A stretch of DNA of 64,000 bases from Gordionus sp. m RMFG-2023 (taxonomy: Eukaryota > Nematomorpha > Gordioida > Chordodea > Parachordodidae): the NCBI RefSeq assembly GCF_954871325.1, contig NC_088775.1, positions 1,225,473 through 1,289,472 on the forward strand. The letters run 5' to 3'. A program made the translations under genes and the position numbers. The first letter of the stretch is position 1, and the number at the start of each line of letters is the position of its first letter. This document shows positions 23,223-35,271 of this stretch, one piece after another. Under the pieces are notes generated by a model. It was given only the letters and a program-made list of their open reading frames with translations. It was not told the DNA's origin and made no database searches.

Positions 23223-26007
23223 ACTACAATATATTTTCTAATTTTAACATTAAAACAACAAATATATTTATCTTAATTTTACTCAGATTTATGTTATTTC
23301 AAATAATCGAATTTTAATTAGATTTATATTGTGACTATATATTTAAATATGGATATCAATGATTTTTGTAATTTATGAACATTACATTATTTTTAATTTA
23401 TAATAAACTATTTTATGTAATACTGATGTGAACATAAATTTCTATAAAGAAACTATAGGCATCTTGAAAAGAAAATTATTGATTTTCATCATTGCCACTA
23501 ACATAATGTTATGAAATTCTTCAAAAAATAAAGCATAAGCTAAATTAATGTGAAACCTTAAGGTGCTATTTTTTATAAATGAAGTCTTAGAAATGTGTTT
23601 TATTTTTTTAACCTATTTTCTTTTGTGTTTGAAAAAAATGATAATAATAATTATTATTTTTATTGATAAAATAAACTGGATAATATAATGTAAGGAATAA
23701 CAAGTTTTATGCGATGTTTGTTTGCAATACAGAATTTATCCTAGACATATATTAAATCAATAATATAATCCTTTTACAAATATTTAAGTTAAAATATCAC
23801 CCAAAATTTAAAGGTAATGGAATAAAATTTCTCGATAAGTGTGATAGGGTTTCTTTAAATAGTTAATATGATCCAATTAGCACAACTCCTTAAAATAATA
23901 GTCAATATGATCCAATTAACACAACTCGTTAAAATATTAAAAGCATTGTACTTCTTTAATAACATTAGATATTATTTATAATATTTATAAAAAAAACAAA
24001 TTGTTATGAGAATTATGTGAAAGTAGACCACACAACTTTTTTTTAATTGAGAACTTAACATTTAATTTATCTAAGAAAATTATACTGCAGAGGATCCCTA
24101 AAAGTCCAGATTTCTAAGTTGTATTTTACTTTAAAATTGCTATTTTATTAATATGCAAATAAATTATTTATTAAGCTAGAATGCTTTAAAAAAATATAAC
24201 TTACATTCAGATGTTTAAGCTAAACAAGTGCAATTAAATTCCTATAAATTCAGTTTTTTACCATTTTGTAAGGTTCAAAATATTAAAGGGGGTTAACAAA
24301 GTCTCATATTAAAATAAACATAAATTCGAGCAATACTGTATAATATATATATCTACCTTATTAGATATTTTAAGAATAGAATAGAAACTAAAAAAAAACA
24401 ATTATATTGTCACTTAAGAAAAACAAACAAGATAAGTAAGGGAAACTTTATTAGACACTATATATTTATATTTTGGATATAAAAAAATTTAAAATTTTAA
24501 TCAAAACACATAAGATTTATTTGTAGCATGTTAAAAATATAAATTTTAATGAATATTATTGTTAAATATCAAATTCATAATAATTTAGCCATAATATTTT
24601 AAATTTGGTCTGCTAAATACATATTTTCTTGGAAGAATAGCCTTGGTCATTATTACAGATGGATGTGGAATTAAATGATGCCAAGTTGGATATAACATAG
24701 AAAAAATTGGATATTATGGTGATAAAAAATGTGGATCAAATGTGTTACCATTTTGTTATTTTAAAGATGGTTGTGACAAATTATTAAATTGATAACTTGT
24801 TTTCTTTAATATCTCGACTATCAAGCAATTCTTTAATAAAGTTTGTGTCAGACATGTGTTCATGGATTTTGGATATTGTGTTCCTGAATATATTTACATG
24901 TAACTTTACATTCAGCTCTTAGACAATGATAATAAGTTGTATACCAATATAGACCATTATATTGGTAGAGAAAATTTTCAAAAAAGAGCAATGGTTTGCC
25001 CTATTAGCTAACAAAAGTTGACTCGACTAAAATAAGAAAATTTATAGATATTTACATAGTAAATTACCAAAAATATGCCTATTTTCATTAAAATCTATAA
25101 AAGATTCTGCAATCACATAATTTTACATATTTTCTAAATAATAATCACCTATAAATAAATGTAATATAGATGTTTTTATTTAAAAGAATTATATAATACT
25201 TTCTATTTCTGAATTAAGAGGAGATGTATAGAAATCATTTGATATGTTGGGAGCATCTATGATTCATATAATGAGTTTATTTGTTATAAAAATATTACTT
25301 TGAAAATCAGGAAATATATGAGCAAAGAGGGGATGTGTAAGCCGATTGACTTTGAGTATCACCTATTTTAAAATTTGTGTTTAGGTAATGGTTTTTTAAT
25401 ATGTTGTACCCAAAATGACAATATTTATTTAAGATTATTAATATATAACCTTGATTTGGAAGGGTCAAAGATTGTTCCTGAGAATGACCAGCTTTTTGAG
25501 AATCATCTATTTTGTTTATTGTTTTATAAATTTTGAGATAAAATATTTATACCTTGAAAATTTGAACTCAGTTGTTCTAGGATAATATTAGTTGATAAAG
25601 GTAAAGCATCTAAAGATATAGTAATATATAATTGTAATTAAATTTAAATACTTTGAATTGGTTTACAGGTTTCTGAATGATTTTTAGTTATACTAAAATC
25701 ACAATAAATGAAGAGCTTTGCTCTGCCACCACATCTTTTGCGGCAATAGTAATATATAGCACTTTTACCAGATTTGTGCAGCAAATATTGATACCCCAAA
25801 TATTCAATGTAATCTTTATTTTTTATTGTTTTCTAAAAAAACATTTTTCTATATGTAAATTAAATTATAAATACTTTAATTTTTAATTTCCTAAGCTTAA
25901 GTAAATTATCGATGTTTTCTGCGACAGTTTGAATTTTCATAGTATAAGTTTAGAATTCATTCATTCATTACCACACCAGGAGTTGTAGCATGCACCATGT
26001 ATATTCA
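23223..26007. other. AT-rich DNA with no recognised gene
   Basis: Nothing here can be assigned to a gene. At 24786-24860, a segment (TTGATAACTTG, then TAAAGTTTGTGTCAGACAT) resembles the interior of the MITE at 42.5 kb, so part is repeat-derived. A short cysteine-containing reading near 24640-24790 is noted under rejected items. Confidence 0.4.
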
Positions 26008-26599
26008 CTAGTATAGGGTTGCCAGGTCAAAATTTTCAAATTGCGGTTGAAATATGAAAATTGCGGTAGAAATATAAAAATTGCTAAAAAAATTTTTGTG
26101 GGCTCGCAAAGTGCTATCCTTCGGCCGAGATTTTGAATTGACTTAATTATCCGCCTATTATTTTTTATAATTTTTTTATATAAATACAATGTCGGTAACT
26201 ATTTTTCAAAATAAAATAACATCTTGAATTATTAAAATATATTAATTTATAAAAAAACCAACGATCCTTTTTAAATATAAAAGAATGTAAACAAGATAAG
26301 ATTTTATAAAAAAAAACAATCTTAGTTATACAATGTAAAAAATATATTTTATGCGAATGTCCCGTAAAACATCCGCAATTGCAAATCTACCTTTTGTGTG
26401 TGTATAACATTATATATATAATATGCGTTTAATTATCACGTTTAAATACATAATAAGGTAATATTGTACTCATTTCAATGATAATTATTTTATTTATGAT
26501 TGTTCAATCACATTATTATAATTAGTGCAGGAGAGTGTATCTACATCCATTGCAAAACAAAGATATTCTCCAAAAATAAGAATACAATAGCGGCAATTG

Positions 26600-27480
26600 T
26601 AATTACTTTACAACATTCACAGAGCTACTTATCATTCCAATGTGCGTAGAATCTTTCCCAATTATATTTAACGATACCAAGATAAATGAAAAATTTATAT
26701 GTAGAATAGAAATGAGCAAAGATATCATCAATGTTTTAGAATCTCAATTCAGGAGGTTAATTCTTGACTATTTGAAAGATGGGCATAAATCTGCAATTCT
26801 AACAGATGCATCTAATAAGATAAATATTAAAATATTTCCCTTGATCCTCCGCTATTTCAACAAAATTAAGGACGTTTCAAGAAAACTATTAAATTTTTTC
26901 CCCTTAAATAGTGAAAAATCCAAAGACATAGTTTACCATATAGTAAATATATTAGATTCGGGATTATCAATTTTCTGATCTGATAATGCCTCAGTGAATT
27001 TGGAAAAAACCAGAGTGTATAATATAGAATTGAGTCAGCACAATAATGGTTGCGATATGTTCCTAATACCCGCCATCGATAGAATCTTAAAATTATATAA
27101 ACCTTTAAAAAGATATTACTTAAATAAAGATTAAAAAGCTGTCCTAACATTTTGAAAAATTTTTAAATTATGAATGCAGAGGTATATTTAGGATTGATTT
27201 CACATGTAGGAAATCTACTACATGCTGTTAATGTGCAGTTGCAATCAGAAGAATCTTAGCAAAGATTCACAAAATTATGCTGCAGATGTGTTCTTCTTTA
27301 CAGTTAAAAATTGACAATAAATTTTATGGCACCATCAATAATATATATCATTGGGCACCATTGATAAAACTATATTAAAATGTTCAAATATTTTAAAAAT
27401 ACCGATAGACATTAATGTCTTGTTTGAGGAGATTGTAATGCTCTCAATTTTTAATTCACAATGTAAAAAATATATTTATT
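26600..27480 (+). pseudogene. hAT-like (DUF4371-type) transposase remnant, plus strand
   Basis: The open stretch at 26640-26978 contains DGHKSAILTDASNK, the block with the likely first catalytic Asp, then SEKSKDIVYHIVNIL. A stop follows just before SDNASVN-like sequence at about 26985. The same protein blocks occur on the minus strand at 28.2-28.9 and 33.8-34.1 kb. Downstream sequence is readable only in broken frames. Confidence 0.55.
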
Positions 27481-27530
27481 TTATGCGAATGTATGAAAAA
27501 GATTTTATAAAATATAATGGATAAATTTGT

Positions 27531-28942
27531 TTAACCATAAGCTCCGCCTCTAATGTTGTTAAAGCAATTCGATTTCTTTCCTTTTTCCAGGCAGTCCTCA
27601 TCTAAAAATGCGCTCGAATGAGGCATTAGAATGAGGTAAGGAGAAGTCATATAGCATATTTTTCCCAAGCATAGGGATTTATTGTTATTATGAAAAAATT
27701 CAACCCATTTCACCTTTGCTTTAGACCATCTAACTTTAAGTATTCTGGCTAAACATAAAAAATAGAGAGTATTACAATCTCCTCAAACAAGACATCTGTC
27801 TTTCGGTATTTTTAATATATTTATTAAATTACAAAAACCATCAATTGATGGTTTTTGTTCCAAGGTCATAATATTTATACATTTGTAAATAGAGTTATTA
27901 AAATCATATTTTGATTATAAATATTCCAAAATTGACTTAATAAAATTATCTGCTTCATTTAAAAATGTAATTAGAGTATTATTTGAACATTTTAATATAA
28001 AATCTTTAGCAATAGCGCCATAAAATTTATTATAAATTTTTAACTGTATAGATAAATAGAGCTGTTGCATGATTTTGTGAATCTTTATTAATAAAGAATA
28101 TTCTGATTACAAATGAATATTAACTGCATTACATAGATTTCCTACATGTGAAACTAATCCCAAATATGCTTCTGCCATTTCATAATCCAAAAATTTTTCA
28201 AAATTTTAGCACAGCTTTTAAAATCTTTATTTAAAATGTATTTTCTTAAGGGTTTGCAAAATTTTAAAATTCTATAGGTGGAGGTATTAATGATAACCAC
28301 CTGATAGGTACATATCGCAACAACTCATACCATTCCAAGTCAGACGAACTAAATTCGTTAAAACATTTCATCATAATTATTTCGACATCCACAGATAGTA
28401 CATTTATTGCCTTCTCAATAATCATGTTGTATATTGCATATACAGCCAATAATTCTTTATTGTGCTGCCTAAATTCGGTAAATACACTTTGGTTTTTGCC
28501 AAAATTTACATAGGCATTATAAGCGCAGATAGCTGACATGCAATTCATTGTTAACCTTGAGTCCGCTCTATTTACATTATGTGGTTAGTTACATCGTTGG
28601 ATTTTTCACTATCCGAGGAAAATTTTTTTAACAGTTTTATTGAAATGTTCTTATTCTTGTTGAAATAGCCAAGGTTCAAGGAAAATGTTTTAATATTTCC
28701 CTTATTAGATGCATCTGTTAGAATTGCATATGGATGCCCCTCTTTCAAATTGTCTAGAATTGACCTCTAGTCAGGTACTAAAACACTTGTGATAGTCTTG
28801 CTTATTTGTGTTCCACCACAAGTAAGGTTTGCACTTATATTGGAGTCATTAAATATGGAGAAAAGATTCGACCAACATTGTGATGATATAGCTCTGTGAT
28901 TGTTGAACTACATGATAGGTTTATACGATTTCCGCAACTGTA
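27531..28942 (-). pseudogene. hAT-like (DUF4371-type) transposase remnant, minus strand
   Basis: The best block is 28264-28548, with VNFGKNQSVFTEF and HNKELLAV followed by VPIRWLSL. These match the second-Asp and conserved-Trp parts of the family. The C-terminal part at 27531-28020 repeats the block seen at 2529-2804. Many stops interrupt it. The 4-kb hAT element at 28951 is inserted just upstream of its 5' side, and collinear repeat sequence resumes at 33000. Confidence 0.55.
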
Positions 28943-29639
28943 GTGTATTATAGAGAACTACACGAGCTGTCCGTAGCCCGACCAGACCTGAGTCTCGGGC
29001 TCGGGTCGGGTTCGGACATCAAAAAAAAATTTATCGGGTTCGGGCTCGGGTCGGGTTGTAAAAGCTGTTTGACCCGAAAACCCGACCCGAAAATAAATAA
29101 TAATATAAATATCTTAAATAGTCAGTATAATTTATAATATTAATTATAAAATCATATTATTTAATATTTATCACATTTTAGGATTAAAATGTCAATCATA
29201 TTAACATGTCACGTCATTATTAATTATTATTTTATAAACCTAACAACCACCAAACTATTTTATCACTAAATTGTGTGTTTCCCGTGAATTACAAGATAAG
29301 ACATATTTTATGTACTAAAGATAAGTTTTATTCATTATTTATCTAGCCTATACATTGTCTTTTTTAACATTTGTTTTAAAAAATTTCCATATAAAATTGG
29401 GATTTTATTCAGGGGAACTTATTTCTATAATTTAAATTTCACTAACATAAATGTTAATCATCCTAGAAATTAAAAAATATTATATAAAATTGGTAATGAT
29501 ATTCTAAGTTACATTTATATATAAAATATAATCTTTACTTATTTCGTTTTGGTATTATTATTTTTTTATCTATCTACCTTAATATGAGTTGTAAATTTTC
29601 CAGCTAATTTTGGTTGTCAATATTTTAAAATATGGCAGA

Positions 29640-29906
29640 AAAAAATTAGGAAATTAATACAAGATTCTCAAAGAAAATAAGATGTATACTGTGATATGTA
29701 AAATTTATAACATGAATATTAAAAAGAATCTGTATCTGTATCTTTTGTCAAGAAAATGAAAAAGATACAAGATTCTTTTCAGAATTAAGGATCTTAGATA
29801 CAGATATTAATTAGTATCTTATTAAAAATGTCAAAATATACTGAGTACAAGATATAAAGGGATCTTGTATCATGTATCTTAGATACAAGTATTCGTACTG
29901 CCGAAC
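29640..29906. repeat. Eroded ATACAAGAT-rich repeat
   Basis: Rich in GTATCTTAGATAC-type motifs and ending in GAACTCTG, like the right end of the CAGAGTTG MITEs. No matching left end or duplication was found. It is probably an old relative. Confidence 0.3.
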
Positions 29907-29991
29907 TCTGTTTATTTCAATCTAATTGATTAAAGTCATTTTAAATATTTTTTTAGATTTTAGACACAGCCATATTAAAAAAATTATCTCA

Positions 29992-32619
29992 ATGGATGCA
30001 AAATTAAAAAGAATTGGTGAAAAGATTAAGACAAAAGAATATGAAGTAAGGGAGAATCTTAATGGAAAATCCGATGTATGGAAGAAATTTTCATTTATAT
30101 ATGATGAAAATAAAGAAAAGCTTAATTATGTCATTTGTATTATATGCAAATTTATTTATGTATATAATTCAATAACAACAGGTTAGATATTTATACATAA
30201 AATATGATCTTATAAAATTATTTTAGGCACAAATCAACTTAAAAGACATAAATGTGTTTATACAAATACAAGCAGAGTTGTACAAAAGATCTTCTTTGAA
30301 GATTTTTGAGCGAGATCTAGCTCAAAAATTTGAGCAAGATCTTTGAAGATCGTAAAATTTGAAGATCTTTTATTTTTTAAAAATTTTGTGTAACGATCTT
30401 CAAGATCTAGATCTTTGAAGATCGCTGCGATCAACGATCTTCAAAATCTTCATGATATTTATTTTTTTACCCCTTTATTAAAAGCCCAGATGTTTTTCAA
30501 TTTTCATCAAGGCAGGAGGAGAGGTATAAAACATAAAAGAAATATTATATTAATAAAATTGAAAAACATCTGGGCTTTTAATAAAGGGGTAAAAAAATAA
30601 ATATCATGAAGATCTTTGAAGATCGTTACACAAAATTTTTAAAATAAAGGATCTTCAAATTTTACACCTTTGAAGATCTTTTATTTTGAGCAAATGTACA
30701 ACTCTGAATACAAGTACAACAGCAGAGAGTAAAAAGACACAATTAACAATTGATAGTCTTTTTGGTACTGTTCCGAAAAAACTCAAAAGTTGTACAAAAT
30801 TGAAAAAAGAGTGCACAAAGGTGCTTACTATGTTTTGTGGACGTGATTTGAGATCATTTGATACAATTCATGGGGAAGGCTTTGTTGATTGTTGCCAATA
30901 TTTTGCCAAAATTGGTTCAATATATGGAAATATTGATGTTAAAAGCATCATTCCAAATCCTACGACAATTTCTAGAAATTTAGTAGATACTGCTGATGGT
31001 ATCCGCAATAAATTATTTCCTATATTAAACTTATATATGAAAAAGGGTCGATGTGCTGGTAACAAATTTATGAAAATATGGTTAAATTATTAACAATTTT
31101 TTATAGCCACCACAGACCTTTGGACTGATGATTATAAAAAAATATCATATGTAACTCTAACAATTCATTTTATAAATGATTCCTGGAAACTAAATAAAAC
31201 ATGCAAATTTGAAGAGGAAAAAAAGACAGGGGAAAATATCAAAAGGGAAATTATTAGAAATTTCACCTTGTTAGGTATTAATTTCATTAAAAATATTTAT
31301 AAAAATCCATGTATTCTTTGTATCAGGATACAGCAGGGCCTATTTATCGGAAATTTCAATTATTACCGACCAAGGAGCTAATATGATTAAAGCTTTTGAA
31401 AATCATAAGCGTTTATTAAATTGTGCTTCTCATCTGTTAAATACAGTATTGAGAAATACTTTTGATAACAAAAATATTGAATCTTGTTCGGGGATAAATC
31501 AATGTTTTAATGACTGTAAAAGTTTAGTAACGTATATGAAACAGAGTGGGTATGTTAAATTAACTTTATATTAAAATTACATTTTAGATTAGTTAATCGC
31601 CTCGATAAAACTCTCCACATGCGTGTTGAGACTAGGTGGAATAGTAGGTTGAATATGATTGAATCGATCTTTAATCAATTTAATGACATATTAGAAATCC
31701 TCAAATCCAGAGGAGAGTAGATTAGACTTGAAAATATTGATTTTGAAATGATGAGGGATCTGATCAAGTTTCTGACGCCTTTTAAAATTGCGAGTGATGA
31801 ACTTGAGAGTGATTTAAAACCTACTATTCACAAAGTTATTTTATGTTATCATAAAATATTGAGTTTTTTAGCTAATCCTAGCTTAAACTATTAGCTAAAC
31901 CAGCTTTCATTAAGATGCCTGGAAATATTGGTGGATAAATTTAAAATAGATTTATTCCACCAAATTTCGACGTTTTTGTGCCCAAAATTTCGTGATATGA
32001 AAATGTTATCCCGGGAACATTATAAAGATTTGTGTCAACATATCAACACGTTGATTAATGCAGAGAAAATCAACATAAATGTGATTGATTAAAAGTCTTT
32101 AAACAACTCACCATCTAACTCGTGCTCAACCGATAGAGTAGTAAATAAAGGTTTATTAAATTAATAATAAAATTATTTATTAAAAAATAATAAAGTTAAT
32201 ATATATCTTAATATTATTAATGAATATTTTTTTCTTAAGAAACTACAGAGGTGGTAGATAAGTTTTTGGACTTCTTTCTATGGGAGGCTGACAATGTGTA
32301 TTCTGATGCTAGCGCCGAAGTTGACGAGCTAAAAAAATACCTAGATCCGAAATTATGTATTGATGACGATAATATTTTAAAATGGTGGAAAACAAACCAT
32401 TATGAGTTTCCAAATTTAAGTATTTTACCTCTTAAATTCATGGCTATCCCTGCTTCGTCGGCTAGCAGTGAAAGGGCGTTTTCAGCTGTTGGTAGGGCCT
32501 TTGAGGAGAGAAGGACTCGTTTAAAGCCTGATAAACTGGACGCCTCTTTATTTATATATCATAATTATTCACTTTGTGATAATTTTGATAATGATATTGA
32601 TGAGGTCAATATAATATAA
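29992..32619 (+). pseudogene. hAT transposase of the nested element
   Basis: The N-terminal BED finger is split by a small intron. WKKF and CIICK lie before 30184 and LKRHKC follows after a TTTTAG acceptor near 30225. The catalytic region has TTDLWTDDYKK (near 31110, after a stop) and IITDQGANMIKAF with CASHLLNTVL (31360-31450). The C-terminal hATC dimerisation domain at 32251-32619 has IPASSASSERAFSAVG, then RRTRLKPDKL. Besides the MITE insertion, frames change and stops occur near 31.09, 31.33 and 31.7-32.2 kb; some gaps may be introns. It appears inactive. Confidence 0.8.
30273..30706. mobile_element. 434-bp foldback hAT-type MITE
   Basis: The ends are CAGAGTTGTACA and TGTACAACTCTG, with exact AATACAAG duplications at 30265-30272 and 30707-30714. 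It is one large palindrome. The inner stem (about 55 bp per arm around 30450-30605) is perfect and contains TTTTAATAAAGGGGT and its complement. The outer arms are GATCTTTGAAGATC-rich. It interrupts the hAT transposase coding region just after the BED finger. The shared CAGAGTTG end links it to the MITEs at 8961, 38789, 49263 and 57406. Confidence 0.9.
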
Positions 32620-33589
32620 TATGTTCATATTTTTTATATATTTATTAACTTTTATATCATATCTATTTTCGCATAAATGATGCTTATTGTATTATATAAT
32701 CGTTATAATTTTTAAATTCGCTTGTATATTAATCGTTTTATAATATTTTTTACAAATTTAATAAAATGCAACTTAATATATATTTTGAATAGTTTATGGC
32801 CGACAAATAAACTTTTATTTAAGGTGGCTGAACTGAATAAATACACATAATTTTTTTTTTGGTTATTATAATATTAAAACTCAAATTGCAAAATTTTATT
32901 CAGGTCGGGCTCGGGTCAAGTTGGACTAAAAAATGTGTGCTCGGGCTCGGGTCGGGGTTGGTTTGCGAAAAAATTACTTTGCAGTTCTCTAGTGTATTAT
33001 TTATTATTTTGGAGGATATTTTTTTATTGCAATCGATGTTGATATACGATATACTCCCCTGTACTGACTTATATGAACGAAATGATTTTGATTTATTATT
33101 GGATAAAAATAAGGATAAAAAGAATTTACAAACTAGACATGTTTTTTGAATAAATATTTAAAATTAAAAATATAAAAATAATCAATTGCTGTCTCTCAAA
33201 ATTATTATTTATATAATAAAAACGTTAAAATACTATTTTAATAAAAATTGCGGGAAAAAATAAAAAATTGCGGTAGATTTTTGCGGGAGATTTCCAATTG
33301 CGGTAGTTTTGCGGGAGAAAGATGTCTGCGTGTAAAATAAAAAATTGCAGGAGTCTCCCAATAATGAAGGGAGACATGGTAACCTGCTAGTATATAGATC
33401 CTATAATGATGTATATCCTTTTATTATAGTGGACTGTACTACTATGTCAGCTAGCATAGTAAAGAAGAGAGGAGAAGAAAGAAGGGATCTATTAGTTCCG
33501 TTACCGGCAAGATAGCGTTAATAATTTGAAACCAATATTAATAATAATGTACCTGACGCCTGGAAGTGTTCTAAAATATATATTTTAAC

Positions 33590-34150
33590 CTTAGCATAAT
33601 TTCAAAATAATGAATATCTAGTTGATGAATTAAATTCGCTAAAACATTTCATTACAACTACTTCATTCACTGCCTTTTTGCAAGAATTATATAGTATATA
33701 GCATATATAGCCAATTAGCATATTAAGTTAACATTGTGCTGCCTCAATGCTGTAAATACACTATGGGTTTTGACAAAATTCACTGAGGCATTATCAGGGC
33801 AAAACATGCAACTCATTGATAATCTTGAATTAATTTATCATTACATGGTTAGCTATGTCTTTGGATTTTTCACTATCTGAGGAAAAAAAATTTGGTTTTA
33901 TTGCAACACCCTTATTTTTGTTGAAATAGTGAAGGATCAAGGATAATGTTTTAATATTTTTCTTATTAGATGCATCTGTTAGAATTGCATATGAATGTCC
34001 ATCTTTCAAGTCAAGAATTGACCTCCTAGATTCAAGTCCTAACATATTGGTGATAGATAGCCTTGCTCTTTTTTGTTCTACCACAAGTAAAGTTTTCACT
34101 TATCTTGGAGTCCTTAAATATTATGGAGAACCCCCAGTACTTTTTTGATT
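33590..34150 (-). pseudogene. hAT-like (DUF4371-type) transposase fragment
   Basis: The minus-strand frame 33830-34099 (89 codons) has RRSILDLKDGHSYAILTDASNK and SEKSKDIANHVM, the same blocks as at 26.7 kb. It lies outside the duplication of the outer element, so it is a separate copy. It is a fragment only, with no ends identified. Confidence 0.55.
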
Positions 34151-34159
34151 CCCCCCCCT

Positions 34160-34880
34160 CCCTTATGAAAATCCTGGCTACGCCTATGCACCCAATTAAG
34201 AAGGACTCAACTAAATATATATTTTCATACAACAATACCAATATTTATACACAAAAATATATTTTGATAATTAAAATAATTATGATACCACTCATCACAG
34301 CTGCAAGATTATTTATACAACGAGTATTCTACTTTATAAATTACATGAATTATTTTCAACATTTATACATTATATGATTGTCAATTAATATTGAATAATA
34401 GATACTGTAAAAATAAACAATCTACCATGTTAAAAGATTATTTGATTTATATTTGATATTACATAGAATTATATTTATATAATATAAAAATACAGAATTA
34501 AAACAGTAAATATAATACTTTTTAGTCATCTTTTCACATTTTTAGAGTTTTTCTAGTCATATTTTTTCTCCCTATATATTATAATGAATATTTTAAAACT
34601 TATATATACTAAATAATAAAAACTCAATTAATATTTTTGGAAGAAAAATAGCATGTACATGTATTACCGAAATATGAGTATTAAAATACATTTAAATAAT
34701 ATATAAAGCTAAATAAAGTATTAAGATAAATATGGATTAATTATAAAATGTTAATTTAATATTATTTGTTAAAAAAAATACAATAAAGCCTTTAAGGTTA
34801 TTTATCATATTCATATCTAGCAGTTTAACTAATTTATTTTATATTTTTCCTGGTATAACCATTAAATCTATATCATAAAT
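34160..34880. other. AT-rich spacer upstream of RpS29
   Basis: No gene or clear repeat was seen. It separates the transposon nest from the ribosomal protein gene. Confidence 0.4.
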
Positions 34881-34997
34881 ATTAATTATTTAGATTATAA
34901 ATAATCGATCTTTTTTTTCTGTCCATTTTCCTCGCGCGATTAATTTAATACACTCACTATTTCCCTTAGCTCGCATGAATATATAAATACTACAATC

Positions 34998-35212
34998 ATG
35001 GGTATAAACAAAATTTGGTATAGCCATCCTCGAAAATATGGACCAGGATCTCGTTACTGCAGAACTTGTGGAAATACACATGGGTTGATTCGTAAATATA
35101 AAATATTTATGTGCCGAAAATGCTTCAAGCAATACGCTAAAGATATAGGATTTGTTAAAGTATATTTTATTTATATTACTCTTAGACTATATTCATTTTT
35201 TAGTTTGATTAA
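34998..35212 (+). CDS. RpS29: Ribosomal protein S29 (uS14)
   Basis: Coding parts are 34998-35159 and 35204-35212, joined over a 44-nt intron (GTATAT donor, TTTTTTAG acceptor), giving 56 residues, the standard length of eukaryotic S29. The protein has WYSHPRKYG, the zinc-binding cysteines C21, C24, C39 and C42, then HGLIRKY, and ends GFVKFD (most animals end in K-L-D). It is a small-subunit protein near the decoding head of the cytosolic ribosome. Without the intron the frame runs on for 13 unrelated residues. A pyrimidine run at 34910-34935 fits a TOP-type transcription start. A small upstream frame (34975-34986) precedes the start codon. The intact cysteines, length and an intron argue against a retrocopy. 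Confidence 0.92.
35160..35203 (+). other. RpS29: 44-nt intron of RpS29
   Basis: Begins GTATAT and ends TTTTTTAG. Its removal joins Lys54 to a two-codon final exon, Phe-Asp, followed by TAA. A terminal coding exon of only 9 nt is notable. Confidence 0.85.
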
Positions 35213-35265
35213 ATTTATTTGGAATTGCCAGGATGTTACTTGAATGAATATTTATGTATAGTACA

Positions 35266-35271
35266 AATAAA
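35266..35271 (+). terminator. RpS29: Poly(A) signal of RpS29
   Basis: AATAAA lies 54 bases after the stop codon, at a sensible distance for a short ribosomal protein transcript. Confidence 0.6.

Larger units (their letters stand above)
28951..32991 (+). mobile_element. Nested 4-kb hAT transposon
   Basis: The terminal inverted repeats are TAGAGAACT-C at the left and GCAGTTCTCTA at the right. Exact duplications of GTGTATTA lie at 28943-28950 and 32992-32999. Both ends carry several copies of the GC-rich motif GGGCTCGGGTCGGG in the same orientation. The plus strand encodes a BED-finger hAT transposase (29992-32619) in pieces. A MITE (30273-30706) sits inside the gene. The perfect duplication suggests a fairly recent insertion. 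Confidence 0.88.
26016..33386. mobile_element. Outer hAT-like element of a three-level nest
   Basis: The left end GGGTTGCCAGGTC and the right end GACATGGTAACCTG are imperfect inverted repeats. They are flanked by exact CTAGTATA duplications at 26008-26015 and 33387-33394. Without the nested 4-kb element it is about 3.3 kb. Inside are hAT-like (DUF4371-type) transposase remnants in both orientations (26600-27480 plus, 27531-28942 minus), so the element is itself rearranged or composite. It is inactive. Confidence 0.7.

Noticed and set aside
24640-24790. Short reading with several Cys and Gly (ITDGCGI, then FKDGCDKLL)
   Set aside because: It is interrupted by a stop, has no matching splice partner nearby, and lies in repeat-like DNA. 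No family could be named.
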